64,000 bases of DNA, from contig NZ_CM001439.1 in the NCBI RefSeq assembly GCF_000244955.1, forward strand, positions 4,831,234-4,895,233. The letters are read 5' to 3'. The DNA is from Saccharomonospora marina XMU15 (GTDB taxonomy: Bacteria; Actinomycetota; Actinomycetes; Mycobacteriales; Pseudonocardiaceae). Shown piece by piece: positions 32,337 to 40,839 of the stretch (position 1 is the stretch's first letter; every line of letters starts with the position of its first letter). The notes beneath the pieces were generated by a model. It made no database searches. It had not been told where the DNA came from and saw only the letters and a program-made list of their open reading frames with translations. Made by a program: the position numbers and the translations under genes.

Positions 32337-32737
32337 GCGTACTCCGCCAACCGCGACGGTAGCTCGTCCTGCGTTTCCGCCGTCCGCAGTGCGGGCGCGT
32401 CCAGCAGCCCCACCCGCTCACCCTGCATCACCCGCTTGGCGAACCGCGCCACCTCACCGGGCTCCGGCAGGATGTCCGCGCCGAGGTAGTCCTGCACGAG
32501 CAGGTCCTCGCCACAGTGGGCCTCCACCGCGACGGCCCAGCCGTTCTCCTCGTCCCAGATCAACGCCACGTCCCTGCCGGGGAACCACGCAAGACTGCCC
32601 TCGACAGCCAGGTACGCGTTGGCCGGTGGCTCCAGTTGCACACAGGAACAGTCGCCGACCAGCTCGAGTGCCTCGCGCACCAGGCGCACGTAGCGCCGCA
32701 GTCCCTGCGCGGGAGCACCGTGAAACTCCAGATCCAT
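32312..32737 (-). CDS. DUF6292-family protein
   Basis: A 141-residue soluble protein of the DUF6292 type found mainly in Pseudonocardiaceae and related actinomycetes: RRYVRLVREALELVGDCSCV, then PANAYLAVEGSLAWFPGRDV, ALIWDEENGWAVAVEAHCGE and a C-terminal GEVARFAKRVMQGE. No catalytic motif is evident and the family's function is unknown. It is convergent with the M23 gene and divergent from the 32964 gene. Two cysteines (DCSC) and a later EAHCGE could bind metal, but this is speculation. Confidence 0.78.
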   Translation of the reverse strand: MDLEFHGAPAQGLRRYVRLVREALELVGDCSCVQLEPPANAYLAVEGSLAWFPGRDVALIWDEENGWAVAVEAHCGEDLLVQDYLGADILPEPGEVARFAKRVMQGERVGLLDAPALRTAETQDELPSRLAEYAVPVAVPS

Positions 32738-32882
32738 CTTTCGTCACCGCCGCTGTACGGCCCCGGGTCCGAGCTGCTCTCCTGCCCTGTTTCCACCCGA
32801 CGCGGTCGAAACGTTACGTCGATAGGGGCAACCCACAAGGGGCCGAAAGGCCCCAACAATATCTGCATCGGTCAGTGAAGAT

Positions 32883-32914
32883 TGAATCAAGAAGACGTTG
32901 AAGATACTCTTGAT
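32883..32914 (+). promoter_or_regulatory. promoter TTGAAT-N16-TACTCT overlapped by inverted repeat
   Basis: TTGAAT (32883-32888), a 16-bp spacer and TACTCT (32905-32910) form a credible promoter for the 32964 gene. ATCAAGA (32886-32892) and TCTTGAT (32908-32914) form an inverted repeat whose arms overlap the -35 and -10 elements, so a dimeric repressor could block it. Confidence 0.5.
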
Positions 32915-32963
32915 CGTTGGATGTAGGCACTGCGGCACCCGGCGCAGGGAGGAGTGAGCGAGA

Positions 32964-33380
32964 ATGGCGCTGGACAGGGTCTGGATTCGCACGCTCGGTG
33001 ACGGGTTGATCCGGGCCGATCAGGTTATCGGCATCAGTACGCACCGCACGCCCGCCCTTTCCGGCAAACCCGGCAGGTGGTTGCTCACCGCCGCCCTGGG
33101 GATGCCCGCGGGTAGCGGTTCCTCGGAGGGGTGGGACCTGACGAACCTGCATCGCACGCTCGCTCAGGCCGACGCGGAGCCCAAACACGCTCCCGAGGCA
33201 CTCGCCCAGGTACTCGCGAGGTTCACCACATCAAGCACCGCGGGCATCCTCATCCCGGTCGTCTGCGACTCGGCGCGCGGCGAGGTGCGCTTCGACTTCA
33301 CACCCTTCGACGGCGGGAACGGCAATGGCAACGGGGTCCCGCTCACCAAGGTCATCACCCGCGACTCGGTCGGGGTGTGA
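32964..33380 (+). CDS. conserved hypothetical protein
   Basis: A 138-residue soluble alpha/beta protein: MALDRVWIRTLGDGLIRADQ, then GKPGRWLLTAALGMPAG, LAQVLARFTTSSTAGILIPV and VCDSARGEVRFDFTPFDGGN. A GGGAGGAG ribosome site precedes ATG 32964. No known domain is recognised. The C-terminal GNGNGNG is a short low-complexity spacer. A regulated-looking promoter precedes it and a strong hairpin follows, so it is probably monocistronic. Confidence 0.72.
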   Translation: MALDRVWIRTLGDGLIRADQVIGISTHRTPALSGKPGRWLLTAALGMPAGSGSSEGWDLTNLHRTLAQADAEPKHAPEALAQVLARFTTSSTAGILIPVVCDSARGEVRFDFTPFDGGNGNGNGVPLTKVITRDSVGV

Positions 33381-33389
33381 GCTGACGGC

Positions 33390-33434
33390 GCAGGGGCCCG
33401 TCGAACCGATCGCGACGGTTCGACGGGCCCCTGC
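33390..33434. terminator. 19-bp perfect hairpin between convergent genes
   Basis: Arms 33390-33408 and 33416-33434 are perfectly complementary, with a 7-nt loop (ATCGCGA). This is the strongest hairpin in the window. It lies between the 32964 gene and the convergent copA gene, so it would stop transcription from both sides. Confidence 0.85.
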
Positions 33435-33445
33435 CGCAGGTGTGC

Positions 33446-35719
33446 TCAGCGGAAGCCGCGCAGCCGCAGGCTGTTGCTGACCACGAACACCGAGGAGAAC
33501 GCCATCGCTGCCCCGGCGATCATCGGGTTGAGCAACCCCGCGGCCGCCAGTGGTAGCGCCGCGACGTTGTAGGCGAACGCCCAGAACAGGTTGCCCTTGA
33601 TCGTGCGCAGGGTGCGCCGGGCGAGCCGGATGGCGTCGGCAGCGGCACGCAGGTCGCCGCGAACCAGCGTCAGGTCGCTGGCCTCGATGGCGACATCGGT
33701 GCCGGTGCCCATGGCCAGTCCCAGATCGGCCTGTGCGAGCGCACCCGCGTCGTTGATGCCGTCTCCGACCATCGCGACCACCTTGCCCTCACCCTGCAGC
33801 CGCTTGATCACCTCGACCTTGTCCTGTGGCAACACCTCTGCCACCACCTCGGAGATCCCGACCTCGGCCGCGACCGACCTGGCGACGGTTTCGTTGTCGC
33901 CGGTGAGCAACACCGGGGTCAGACCGAGTTCGCGCAGCCGCGCGATCGCCTCCGCGGACGTGGGCTTCACGGTGTCGGCCACGGCCAGCACCGCGCGAGC
34001 AGCACCGTCCCAACCCACGGCCACGGCGGTACGTCCCCGCGCCTCCTCCTCTGCCTTCGCCTCGGCCAGTTCGGCGGGCAGCCGCAGGCTCCACTGCTCG
34101 AGCAAGCCGGTCCGGCCCGCGATCACCGCGTGACCGTCGACCACACCCTGCACGCCGAGCCCTTCGGTGTTGCTGAACTCCTCCACCTCACCCAGGCCGC
34201 CGAGCCGCTCCCTGGCGCCGTCGGCGATGGCCCGCGCTATCGGGTGTTCCGAGGCGTTCTCCAGCGTCCCTGCCAGCCGAAGCGCCGTTTCCTCGTCGGT
34301 GCCCTCCGCGACGTGGACCCCGACCAGCGCCATCCGACCGGTGGTGACGGTGCCGGTCTTGTCCAGCACGACGGTGTCGATGCGCCGGGTGGATTCCAGC
34401 ACCTCCGGCCCCTTGATCAGGATGCCGAGCTGTGCGCCCCTGCCGGTACCCACGAGCAGTGCCGTGGGGGTGGCGAGGCCTAGCGCGCACGGGCAGGCGA
34501 TGATCAACACGGCGACCGCCGCGGTGAACGCCGCCGAGGCACCGACCCCGGCCCCGAGCCAGAAGGCCAGCGTGCCGACGGCCAGTGCTATGACGATCGG
34601 CACGAAGACCGCGGAGATCCGGTCAGCCAGCCGCTGCACCTCCGCCTTACCCGTCTGCGCCTGCTCGACCAGCTTGGCCATCTGTGCCAGTTGCGTGTCG
34701 GAGCCGATCCTGGTGGCACGCACCACCAGACGCCCACCCGCGTTGACGGTGGCCCCCACGACCTGGTCGCCGGAGGAGACCTCTACCGGTACCGACTCGC
34801 CGGTGAGCATGCTGGCGTCCACCGCCGAGCTGCCCTCCTCGACCACACCGTCGGTGGCGATCTTCTCGCCCGGCCGCACGAGGAACCGGTCGCCGACAGC
34901 CAACCGGTCGACGGGGACGCGTTCCTCCTTGCCGTCGCGCAGCAGCGTGACGTCCTTCGCGCCCAGTTCGAGCAACGCACGCAGCGCCGCGCCCGCGCGT
35001 CGCTTGGACCGCGCCTCGAAGTAGCGTCCGGCGAGGATGAACATGGTCACCCCGGCGGCCACCTCGAGATAGATGTTGGCCTCGCCGCTGGATCGCTCGA
35101 TGGTCAGTTCGAACGCGTGCGTCATGCCGGGCATCCCCGCGCTGCCGAACAGCAGCGCGTACAGCGACCACAACAACGCCGCGAGCGTGCCCATCGAGAT
35201 GAGCGTGTCCATCGTGGCCGAGCCGTGTCGCAGGTTCGTCCACGCGGCCTTGTGGAAGGGCCACGCCGCCCACACCACGACGGGTGCCGCCAGCGTGAGC
35301 GAGATCCACTGCCAGTAGGTGAACTGCAGCGCCGGGATCATCGCCAGCAGGATCACCGGTACCGCGAGCACCACCGAGCCGATCAGCCGCTGCCGCAACG
35401 AGCGCAGCTCGTCGTGCTCACCCGGCTCCGCGTCGGCCGCTGCCTCGGCCCGCCGCTCGGCGGGTGTCGCCGGCAGCGCCGCCGAGTAACCGGCGGCCTC
35501 GATCTCCTCGATGAGCCTGTCCGGTTGTGTGCCCTCGGGGTAGCTGACAGTGGCCTTCTCGGTGGCGTAGTTGACGGTGGCGCTGACGCCGTCGAGCTTG
35601 TTGAGCTTGCGCTCGATGCGCATGGCGCAGGAAGCGCACGTCATGCCGCTGATGGCCAGTTCGATCTCGTGCTCGGCCGCGCCTGGCACCTGCTCGACTC
35701 GCGAGGTATCCGATGTCAT
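33446..35719 (-). CDS. copA: copper-translocating P1B-type ATPase
   Basis: A 757-residue copper efflux pump. The N-terminal heavy-metal domain has GMTCASC (C28, C31). Then come paired helices, the actuator TGES, the CPC transport motif ([16 protein letters not shown]), the phosphorylation site [13 protein letters not shown] in the nucleotide domain, and GDGIND. This is a complete P1B-1 enzyme exporting Cu(I). ATG 35719 follows GGAGG; a longer in-frame extension runs through the preceding gene and is not real. It overlaps that gene by ATGA and is the last gene of the csoR-copZ-small protein-copA set. Copper export is relevant here because the window also encodes a copper nitrite reductase. Confidence 0.95.
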   Translation of the reverse strand: MTSDTSRVEQVPGAAEHEIELAISGMTCASCAMRIERKLNKLDGVSATVNYATEKATVSYPEGTQPDRLIEEIEAAGYSAALPATPAERRAEAAADAEPGEHDELRSLRQRLIGSVVLAVPVILLAMIPALQFTYWQWISLTLAAPVVVWAAWPFHKAAWTNLRHGSATMDTLISMGTLAALLWSLYALLFGSAGMPGMTHAFELTIERSSGEANIYLEVAAGVTMFILAGRYFEARSKRRAGAALRALLELGAKDVTLLRDGKEERVPVDRLAVGDRFLVRPGEKIATDGVVEEGSSAVDASMLTGESVPVEVSSGDQVVGATVNAGGRLVVRATRIGSDTQLAQMAKLVEQAQTGKAEVQRLADRISAVFVPIVIALAVGTLAFWLGAGVGASAAFTAAVAVLIIACPCALGLATPTALLVGTGRGAQLGILIKGPEVLESTRRIDTVVLDKTGTVTTGRMALVGVHVAEGTDEETALRLAGTLENASEHPIARAIADGARERLGGLGEVEEFSNTEGLGVQGVVDGHAVIAGRTGLLEQWSLRLPAELAEAKAEEEARGRTAVAVGWDGAARAVLAVADTVKPTSAEAIARLRELGLTPVLLTGDNETVARSVAAEVGISEVVAEVLPQDKVEVIKRLQGEGKVVAMVGDGINDAGALAQADLGLAMGTGTDVAIEASDLTLVRGDLRAAADAIRLARRTLRTIKGNLFWAFAYNVAALPLAAAGLLNPMIAGAAMAFSSVFVVSNSLRLRGFR

Positions 35720-36048
35720 CGAGCGCCTCCTTCCACCGTGGGCCCCGCGGTGCGCGCAGGCGCGGCGGTGGCCGGTAACGAGAACCCGGCTGTTGTGCCC
35801 TCGGAGAACGTCGTGCCGGTGGGCGGGAGGTGATATCCGCCCCTGGGTGACGTCGATCCGCCGGGCTGGTTGGGTCGTTCGCTCTCCGCGACGGTGCCGC
35901 TGTGAGTGTCCCCGTGCACGGCTTCCTCCGCACCGTGCGCGCCGGTGGCACCGGCGAAGGGACCGACAGCGGTGCCGATCGCCCAGCCGCCGACCGCGAC
36001 CAGGGCGAGCGCCACACCGTAGGCGGAGAGTCTCCCCGCTGTATTCAT
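35716..36048 (-). CDS. short secreted protein of the copper operon, possibly truncated
   Basis: A 110-residue protein with a signal peptide or single N-terminal membrane segment (residues 8-30), then a flexible Gly/Glu/His region and a [15 protein letters not shown] strand segment. It ends shortly afterwards. In related actinomycetes the equivalent copper-operon protein is often longer, this kind of strand leading into a larger beta-rich periplasmic domain (recalled, not checked). The present gene could therefore be a 3'-truncated remnant, though its stop overlaps the copA start by a tidy ATGA. Role in copper handling is inferred from position only. Confidence 0.65.
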   Translation of the reverse strand: MNTAGRLSAYGVALALVAVGGWAIGTAVGPFAGATGAHGAEEAVHGDTHSGTVAESERPNQPGGSTSPRGGYHLPPTGTTFSEGTTAGFSLPATAAPARTAGPTVEGGAR

Positions 36049-36065
36049 TTCTCTCCTTCAGGAGT

Positions 36066-36272
36066 TCACGCGCTGAGTTGGTAACCGGCCTCTTCGACCG
36101 CGGTGCGCACGTCGTCGACACCGACCTCGCCGGTGCTGCTGACCTTGACGCGGCCGCTTTCCAGGTCCACCGAAACGTCGGTCACGCCCTCGATGGCACC
36201 GACCTCCTCGGTGACCGACCGGACGCAGTGCTCGCAGGTCATGCCCGTCACCGTGTACGTTGCCTCTGCCAC
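36066..36272 (-). CDS. copZ: copper chaperone (heavy-metal-associated domain)
   Basis: A 68-residue single HMA domain. The metal site is GMTCEHC (cysteines near residues 12 and 15), and the fold continues through [20 protein letters not shown] to the final GYQL. It carries Cu(I) to CopA in the cytosol. GTG 36272 has GAGGAGG at a 5-nt spacing; the longer in-frame ORF overlaps csoR and is not real. It lies 29 bp after csoR and 17 bp before the next gene. Confidence 0.92.
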   Translation of the reverse strand: MAEATYTVTGMTCEHCVRSVTEEVGAIEGVTDVSVDLESGRVKVSSTGEVGVDDVRTAVEEAGYQLSA

Positions 36273-36301
36273 GAAAACCTCCTCGTCAACTTGTGAACCG
36301 C

Positions 36302-36583
36302 TCAGGAGCGGACGAGCCTCGCGATCGCCTCGCTGGCCTCCCGGACCTTCGACTCGGCCGTCTCGCCGCCCTCGGCGATGGCCTGGGCGACGCAGTGCTT
36401 GAGGTGCTCGTCCATCAAGCCCAGCGACACCGATTGCAGCGCCTTCGTCGCGGCCGAGATCTGGGTGAGCACGTCGATGCAGTACTCGTCGTTCTCGACC
36501 ATTCGCTGCAGGCCCCGGACCTGCCCCTCGATGCGACGCAGCCGCTTGAGGAAGGAATCCTTGTCCCCGGTGTATCCCCGCAT
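36302..36583 (-). CDS. csoR: CsoR-family copper-sensing repressor
   Basis: A 93-residue CsoR/RcnR-type repressor. The Cu(I) ligand set is visible as the Cys in DEYCIDVLTQ and the His-Cys pair in EHLKHCVAQ. The N-terminal FLKRLRRIEGQVRGLQRMV is the DNA-binding helix signature. Copper binding releases the protein from DNA and induces copZ-copA. It is first in the copper operon, and a TACCC-N5-GGGTA dyad, the CsoR type of operator, lies 38 bp upstream. Confidence 0.93.
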   Translation of the reverse strand: MRGYTGDKDSFLKRLRRIEGQVRGLQRMVENDEYCIDVLTQISAATKALQSVSLGLMDEHLKHCVAQAIAEGGETAESKVREASEAIARLVRS

Positions 36584-36620
36584 GGCTTGTCTCCCTTACT
36601 TGTGTAGCCAGCGCCATTTA

Positions 36621-36635
36621 TACCCGTGGGGGGTA
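36621..36635. promoter_or_regulatory. CsoR-type operator TACCC-GTGGG-GGGTA
   Basis: A G/C-tract dyad typical of CsoR sites, 38 bp before ATG 36583. It is nested in a weaker outer repeat CCATTT (36614-36619)/AAATGG (36644-36649). It probably controls the copper operon. Confidence 0.65.
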
Positions 36636-36747
36636 GGGGTGTCAAATGGCGACTTGCCGCTCGAATGTGACCGAGACCATGCTCGCGGTCTCGGCCCGCA
36701 CCATGGTCCTCACCCCGCGTCACACCGCGAGACCGTACAGTTGTCCT

Positions 36748-37569
36748 ATGACCGGCACGGAACCTTCTCCCGATCTCGAGCGGCCGAGCGCGGGTCGCGT
36801 CTACGACTACCTGCTCGGTGGTACGAACAACTACGCGATCGATCGGGAGTTCGCCGAGCGGCAACTGCAACTGATGCCCGATATCCGTACCGGAGCACTC
36901 GCCAACAGGGCCTTCCTCGGGCGCGCGGTGCGCTACGCGACCGAGCAGGGCATCCGGCAGTTCGTGGACATCGGCAGCGGCCTGCCGACACAGGGCAACG
37001 TGCACGAGGTGGCCGACGAGGTCGCACCCGGCGAGTCGAAGGTCATCTACGTCGACAACGAGCCCATCGCGCACGCCCATGCACGCATCCTGCTCGAGGA
37101 ATCCGCGGACCCCGATCGGCACCACGCCATCCACGGCGACTTCTTCGACGGCCCGCAACTGTGGAAACGAGTACTCGCCGAAGGACTGCTCGACCCGCAG
37201 CAGCCGATCTGCCTGCTCGCCGTCGCGCTGCTGCATTTCATGACACCGGATCAGCACCCCGAGACACCGCTTGCCCACTTTCGCGACCAGTTGCCGCCCG
37301 GCAGCCTGCTGGTGATCTCCCACGGCAGTGTCGACCCGGCCGACGAAGCCGGTATGGCCGCGATGCAGCGCGTCTCGCGCAACTACTCCACGCAGTCGAC
37401 CAACCGGGGCCAGTTGCGAACGCGCGAGGAGATCGCCGAGTTCTTCGGCGATTTCGAACTCGTCGAGCCCGGCCTGGTCTGGCTGCCGCAGTGGCGTCCC
37501 GACTCGGCTGTACCCGAGCGCCCCGAGCACAGCAGGCTGCTGTGCGGGGTGGGCAGGAAGGTCCGCTGA
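36748..37569 (+). CDS. SAM-dependent methyltransferase (DUF574/actinobacterial type)
   Basis: A 273-residue protein of the actinobacterial S-adenosyl methyltransferase family: the N-terminal signature SAGRVYDYLLGGTNNYAIDR, SAM loop FVDIGSGLPTQGNVH (residues 70-84), then VIYVDNEPIAHAHARILL and LLHFMTPDQHP. These proteins are abundant in actinomycetes and mostly of unknown substrate. ATG 36748 was chosen over an ORF extension to 36646 because TACAGT (36736-36741) ends 6 nt before the ATG with no ribosome site, a leaderless layout. It is divergent from csoR and convergent with the FAD monooxygenase. Confidence 0.87.
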   Translation: MTGTEPSPDLERPSAGRVYDYLLGGTNNYAIDREFAERQLQLMPDIRTGALANRAFLGRAVRYATEQGIRQFVDIGSGLPTQGNVHEVADEVAPGESKVIYVDNEPIAHAHARILLEESADPDRHHAIHGDFFDGPQLWKRVLAEGLLDPQQPICLLAVALLHFMTPDQHPETPLAHFRDQLPPGSLLVISHGSVDPADEAGMAAMQRVSRNYSTQSTNRGQLRTREEIAEFFGDFELVEPGLVWLPQWRPDSAVPERPEHSRLLCGVGRKVR

Positions 37570-37591
37570 GCGCACGCACCCGGCGAGCGGC

Positions 37592-38752
37592 TCAGCCCTT
37601 CAGTTGCAGCCGTCGCTTGAGCAGGTGCGTCACCGGTGGCAGTGCCGCCATGCGCAGCGGCAGGTCACGCAACCACAACCGCACCGGGTCCGCGGGCGCG
37701 TACAGCCCCTTCACCCTGCGGCCGAGTTGCTGTTTTCGCTCGGCCTCGGGACGCAACCGCTGCTCCCACGACGACAGCGCACCGCGCACGTCGTCGCCGT
37801 GCCGCTCCAGCGCCTCACCGAGCAGGTCGGCGCCCGCCACGGCGAGCGAGGAGCCGAAGCCCGCGAACAGCGTGACGCACCACGCCGCGTCCCCGATCAG
37901 CACCACCCTGCCCCTGCTCCACCTGTCGACGATTCGCTGGCTGATCGCGTCGAAGTAGACGGAGTCTGCCTCGGACAGCTGAGCGAGCACCTCGGGTGCG
38001 ACCCATCGCATGTTCGCGTAGGCCCTCGGCAACGCCCTCGACGCCCCGTCGGCGAGTTCGGCGTCGGGGCGATCGGTGCGGTAGCCGAAGAACGCGGCGC
38101 AGCGCCCGTCGCCGACATGCACGATCGCCAACGTTCGACCTCCGACGGTGAGCGACGAGGTGGCGTCCTCGGCGACGCCGCCAGGCAGGCCTTCCATCAT
38201 GAAGACGCCCACCATGTGGCCGAGGTCGCGCCGGAACTTCTCCTCGCGGCCGAACACGAGTTCGCGAGTTGCCGAGTGCAGACCGTCCGCGCCGACCAGC
38301 AGGTCGGCCTCGACCACCGTGCCGTCGCTCAACGTCACCTTTACCGCCTCGTCGTCCTGCTCCACGGCCCGCGGTGTGGTGGAGAAGCGGATCTCGACCC
38401 GCTCGCGCACGGCTTCGTACAGCACCCGCTCGATGTCTCCCCTGAGGATGTTCAGCGACCGCTCGCCCTGCAGCGCACGCACGGTGTCGCGCGGAATCCT
38501 GAACCGCGTGCTGCCGTCCGGTTTGACGTAGACCAGATCGGTGGCGGGGATGGCACGGTCACGCAAGCCGGCAAGGATGCCCATGCGCTCGGCGGCGTCG
38601 TAGCCGATTCCGGAGAACACCACCGCATACCCACTGTCGCGCAACGAAGGCGCGCGTTCGACGACGAGCGGTTCCCAGCCCGCGTCGCGCAGCCGCAGCG
38701 CGGTGGACAGCCCCGCGATACCCGCCCCGATCACGATCGCCTTGCCGGTCAT
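37592..38752 (-). CDS. FAD-dependent aromatic-ring-type monooxygenase
   Basis: A 386-residue class A flavoprotein monooxygenase of the PHBH fold. The FAD dinucleotide site GAGIAGLSTALRL is at 9-21, the DG motif GADGLHSATREL near 160 and the second FAD motif LIGDAAWC near 285. It would hydroxylate an aromatic or polyketide-like substrate using NAD(P)H and oxygen; some relatives inactivate rifamycins or tetracyclines. ATG 38752 is 7 nt from AGGAGG, better than the in-frame GTG 38755. Its start overlaps the stop of the TetR gene, so both form one unit, probably inducible by the substrate. Confidence 0.9.
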   Translation of the reverse strand: MTGKAIVIGAGIAGLSTALRLRDAGWEPLVVERAPSLRDSGYAVVFSGIGYDAAERMGILAGLRDRAIPATDLVYVKPDGSTRFRIPRDTVRALQGERSLNILRGDIERVLYEAVRERVEIRFSTTPRAVEQDDEAVKVTLSDGTVVEADLLVGADGLHSATRELVFGREEKFRRDLGHMVGVFMMEGLPGGVAEDATSSLTVGGRTLAIVHVGDGRCAAFFGYRTDRPDAELADGASRALPRAYANMRWVAPEVLAQLSEADSVYFDAISQRIVDRWSRGRVVLIGDAAWCVTLFAGFGSSLAVAGADLLGEALERHGDDVRGALSSWEQRLRPEAERKQQLGRRVKGLYAPADPVRLWLRDLPLRMAALPPVTHLLKRRLQLKG

Positions 38753-39366
38753 CACAGTTCCTCCTGTTTCGAGGTCAGGCCTGCCGCGACCAGGTCGATC
38801 AGCAGGTCAGCGACAGCGGGGTAGTGCTCGCCGAGTTCGTCCTCGTGAGCGGGCAGCAGCAGCACCGCCCGGAGCACGCCGACGATCACTGCCGGGTCGG
38901 CGTCGATCAGCGCACCCTCGGCACGGTGTCGCTCGACGAAGTCGTCGAGCGCGGTGACCGGGTTGTCCTCCAGCGCGCTCATCCGGTGCGGATCAAGCCT
39001 GCGGGCCACCGCCCGCAGTTCCTCGGGGTGAGTCATGAGCCTTCGGTAGAGCGGGTTGGTCGACAGTTCCTCGATGGTCGCCCGCAGGAACAGCCGCAGG
39101 CTGTCGCGGGCGTCGGCGCCGCGCAGTAAGGCGCCGTCGACCACCCGGCTCTTGACCTGCTTCTGTTGCCGCAGCAGCAACTCCAGGTACAGCGCTTCCT
39201 TGGAATCGAAGAACAGGTAGAAGCTGCTCTTGGCGATCCCGGCCGGACGCACCAGGTCCTCGATCGAGGTCTTGCGCAAACCCTGGGTCGTGAACGCCCG
39301 CAGCCCCGTGTCGAGCAGCAGTTCGCTGATGCGCGCCTTCTCCTGCGCCGTGAACGCCGAAGGCAT
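38752..39366 (-). CDS. TetR-family regulator of the FAD monooxygenase
   Basis: A 204-residue TetR-type repressor: HTH at residues 10-55 (ISELLLDTGLRAFTTQGLRK, then IEDLVRPAGIAKSSFYLFFD) and a helical ligand domain of the type with RRLMTHPEELRAV. It overlaps the monooxygenase gene by a shared stop/start. Upstream, TGTGAA (39388-39393) and TTCACA (39411-39416) form an inverted repeat that is a plausible self-operator. A drug-type inducer is inferred from the linked monooxygenase. Confidence 0.87.
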   Translation of the reverse strand: MPSAFTAQEKARISELLLDTGLRAFTTQGLRKTSIEDLVRPAGIAKSSFYLFFDSKEALYLELLLRQQKQVKSRVVDGALLRGADARDSLRLFLRATIEELSTNPLYRRLMTHPEELRAVARRLDPHRMSALEDNPVTALDDFVERHRAEGALIDADPAVIVGVLRAVLLLPAHEDELGEHYPAVADLLIDLVAAGLTSKQEEL

Positions 39367-39387
39367 CCGATCACCCTGTCCAGACTC

Positions 39388-39416
39388 TGTGAACGATCTG
39401 TTCTTTTGTTTTCACA
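39388..39416. promoter_or_regulatory. TGTGAA-N17-TTCACA inverted repeat before TetR/monooxygenase operon
   Basis: Perfect 6-bp arms separated by 17 nt, 22 bp upstream of ATG 39366, in a locally A+T-rich segment likely to contain the promoter. Candidate operator of the TetR protein. Confidence 0.5.
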
Positions 39417-39481
39417 CTAGCACGAAGAACCGCCCCCGTGTTCGGCCGCCGAGGCCGGGCACGGGGGCGGTACGGGTCGGG

Positions 39482-40090
39482 TCAGGCCAGGTTCGCGTAC
39501 ACGATGACGTTGTCCTCGTAGCTGTGCTCGGCGCGGTCGAACACACCACCACAGGTGATCAGCCGCAGTTGCGGCTTGTCGGTGTTGCCGTAGACGGCCT
39601 CGGTGGGGAACTCCTCCTTCGGAACCTGCAAGGAGTGGTCCACGACGAACCGCAACCGCTTGCCGTCGCTGCGCTCCACCAGAATCTCGTCACCTGCCGC
39701 CAGTTCGTGCAGCCGGTTGAAGATGCCGGGCTCACCGCCACCGTCCACGTGGCCGAGCACGATCGCGGGGCCGGTCTCCCCCGGCACCGGGGAAAGCCGG
39801 TACCAGGCGGCCTGCATCGGATTCTCGGCTGGGGGAACAGCGATCTCACCCTTGGTGTTGACCGCGACCGCCAGCAACGACGAGTCCGCCCCGATCTTGG
39901 GAATGCTGACCTTGGTCGGCCTGAGCTTGTCGTAGGGCTTCGTCACCGGCACCGATGTCGGGGCCGACTGTTCGGCCGCGGGTGCGGGCTGCTCCGAAGA
40001 CCCACACCCGGCCGATGTCAGGGCCAGCAGCAGGGCGGCCACAACCGTGCCGCCCCGCCGCAACAGGCGCCGTTTCGAGCGCGGGACCAT
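39482..40090 (-). CDS. class F-type sortase with lipoprotein signal
   Basis: A 202-residue extracytoplasmic sortase. Residues 1-29 are an export signal with a lipobox (LTSAGC), so the enzyme may be lipid-anchored rather than held by a transmembrane helix. The sortase core has the catalytic His in VLGHVDGGG, the catalytic Cys in LRLITCGGVFD and the closing strand DNVIVYANL with a nearby Arg (GVFDRAEHSYED). Actinobacterial class F enzymes are usually orphan sortases of unclear substrate. ATG 40090 lies just after the stop of the upstream gene (40096), so it is co-expressed with the secreted protein, which is the obvious candidate substrate. Confidence 0.87.
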   Translation of the reverse strand: MVPRSKRRLLRRGGTVVAALLLALTSAGCGSSEQPAPAAEQSAPTSVPVTKPYDKLRPTKVSIPKIGADSSLLAVAVNTKGEIAVPPAENPMQAAWYRLSPVPGETGPAIVLGHVDGGGEPGIFNRLHELAAGDEILVERSDGKRLRFVVDHSLQVPKEEFPTEAVYGNTDKPQLRLITCGGVFDRAEHSYEDNVIVYANLA

Positions 40091-40095
40091 CAAGT

Positions 40096-40839
40096 TCAGC
40101 CCCGTGCCGTGCCGCCGAAGCCGGTCTCGACGCCACCCTGCGGCGCGAACTCGACCTGCGCGTCCCCGCCGTTCTCCTGCTGCCACTCACCGGCGTCGTC
40201 AGAGCCCGGCACCGGGGCCACCGGAGCACCGCCGCCGGGGGCCTCACCGCCGCCAGGGGATTCGCCGCCGCACTCCCAGTAGCCGACGACCTCGCCGCTC
40301 TTGAAGGTCAGGCCGTCGCGCAACTGCACGAGATACAGCCAGTACCGGCCGTCCACCTCGTCCTGGTGCGGGCCTTCGAGGACCTCGAAGTCCGGGGACT
40401 CGAGGTGCTTGGGCTGCCCCGCGGCACACGCGATGATCAGCAGTCCGATGCCGTTGTCGGGATCGAGGTCGATGCCGTGTGCGACGTCGTCGACGTAGGG
40501 CGGCTCCTCCACACCCGGGTCGGGCTCGCCGGTGGGGGACGGCGCGGTGGTGGTCGTGGTCTCGTCGCCGGAGTCCGGAGGCGATGACGGCTCCGATTCC
40601 GGAACGCTCGGCGAAGAGGGGGACGGTTCCGATGACGGCGACGCCGACGGCGACTCCTCCGACGCGGGAATCGACGGCGAGGCAGGCGATTCCGGCGACG
40701 ACTCCGGGGACGACACGGTGGTCGTGGCCGCGTCGGAAGGGTTGCTCTCGGTCTGCGCCATCGCGGGCGCGGCGACAGCCGTGAGGATCAAAGCGTTGGC
40801 GAATAGCGCGCCCGCCAACCGGCGCATTGGATACCGCAA
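40096..40839 (-). CDS. secreted Ser/Pro-rich protein paired with the sortase
   Basis: A 247-residue exported protein. Residues 1-28 are a signal peptide ending AMA-Q. Residues 30-110 are Ser/Pro/Glu/Thr-rich and likely span the cell wall. A compact domain (about 120-185) includes GIGLLIIACAAGQPKHLESP, then GRYWLYLVQLRDGLTFKSGE and VVGYWECGG. A glycine-rich tail ends VETGFGGTARG. There is no LPXTG and no hydrophobic tail, so if it is a sortase substrate the signal is atypical. The start is TTG 40839 (GGGAG at a 7-nt spacing); ATG 40827 is possible. Its gene is 5 bp before the sortase gene. Confidence 0.8.
   Translation of the reverse strand: MRYPMRRLAGALFANALILTAVAAPAMAQTESNPSDAATTTVSSPESSPESPASPSIPASEESPSASPSSEPSPSSPSVPESEPSSPPDSGDETTTTTAPSPTGEPDPGVEEPPYVDDVAHGIDLDPDNGIGLLIIACAAGQPKHLESPDFEVLEGPHQDEVDGRYWLYLVQLRDGLTFKSGEVVGYWECGGESPGGGEAPGGGAPVAPVPGSDDAGEWQQENGGDAQVEFAPQGGVETGFGGTARG

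Noticed and set aside
33390-33434. Insertion-sequence terminal inverted repeats
   Set aside because: The arms are separated by only 7 nt and no transposase is found; a hairpin terminator explains it.
33446-36121. 891-codon version of copA
   Set aside because: The additional N-terminal part is a shadow of the upstream secreted-protein gene; ATG 35719 has a proper ribosome site.
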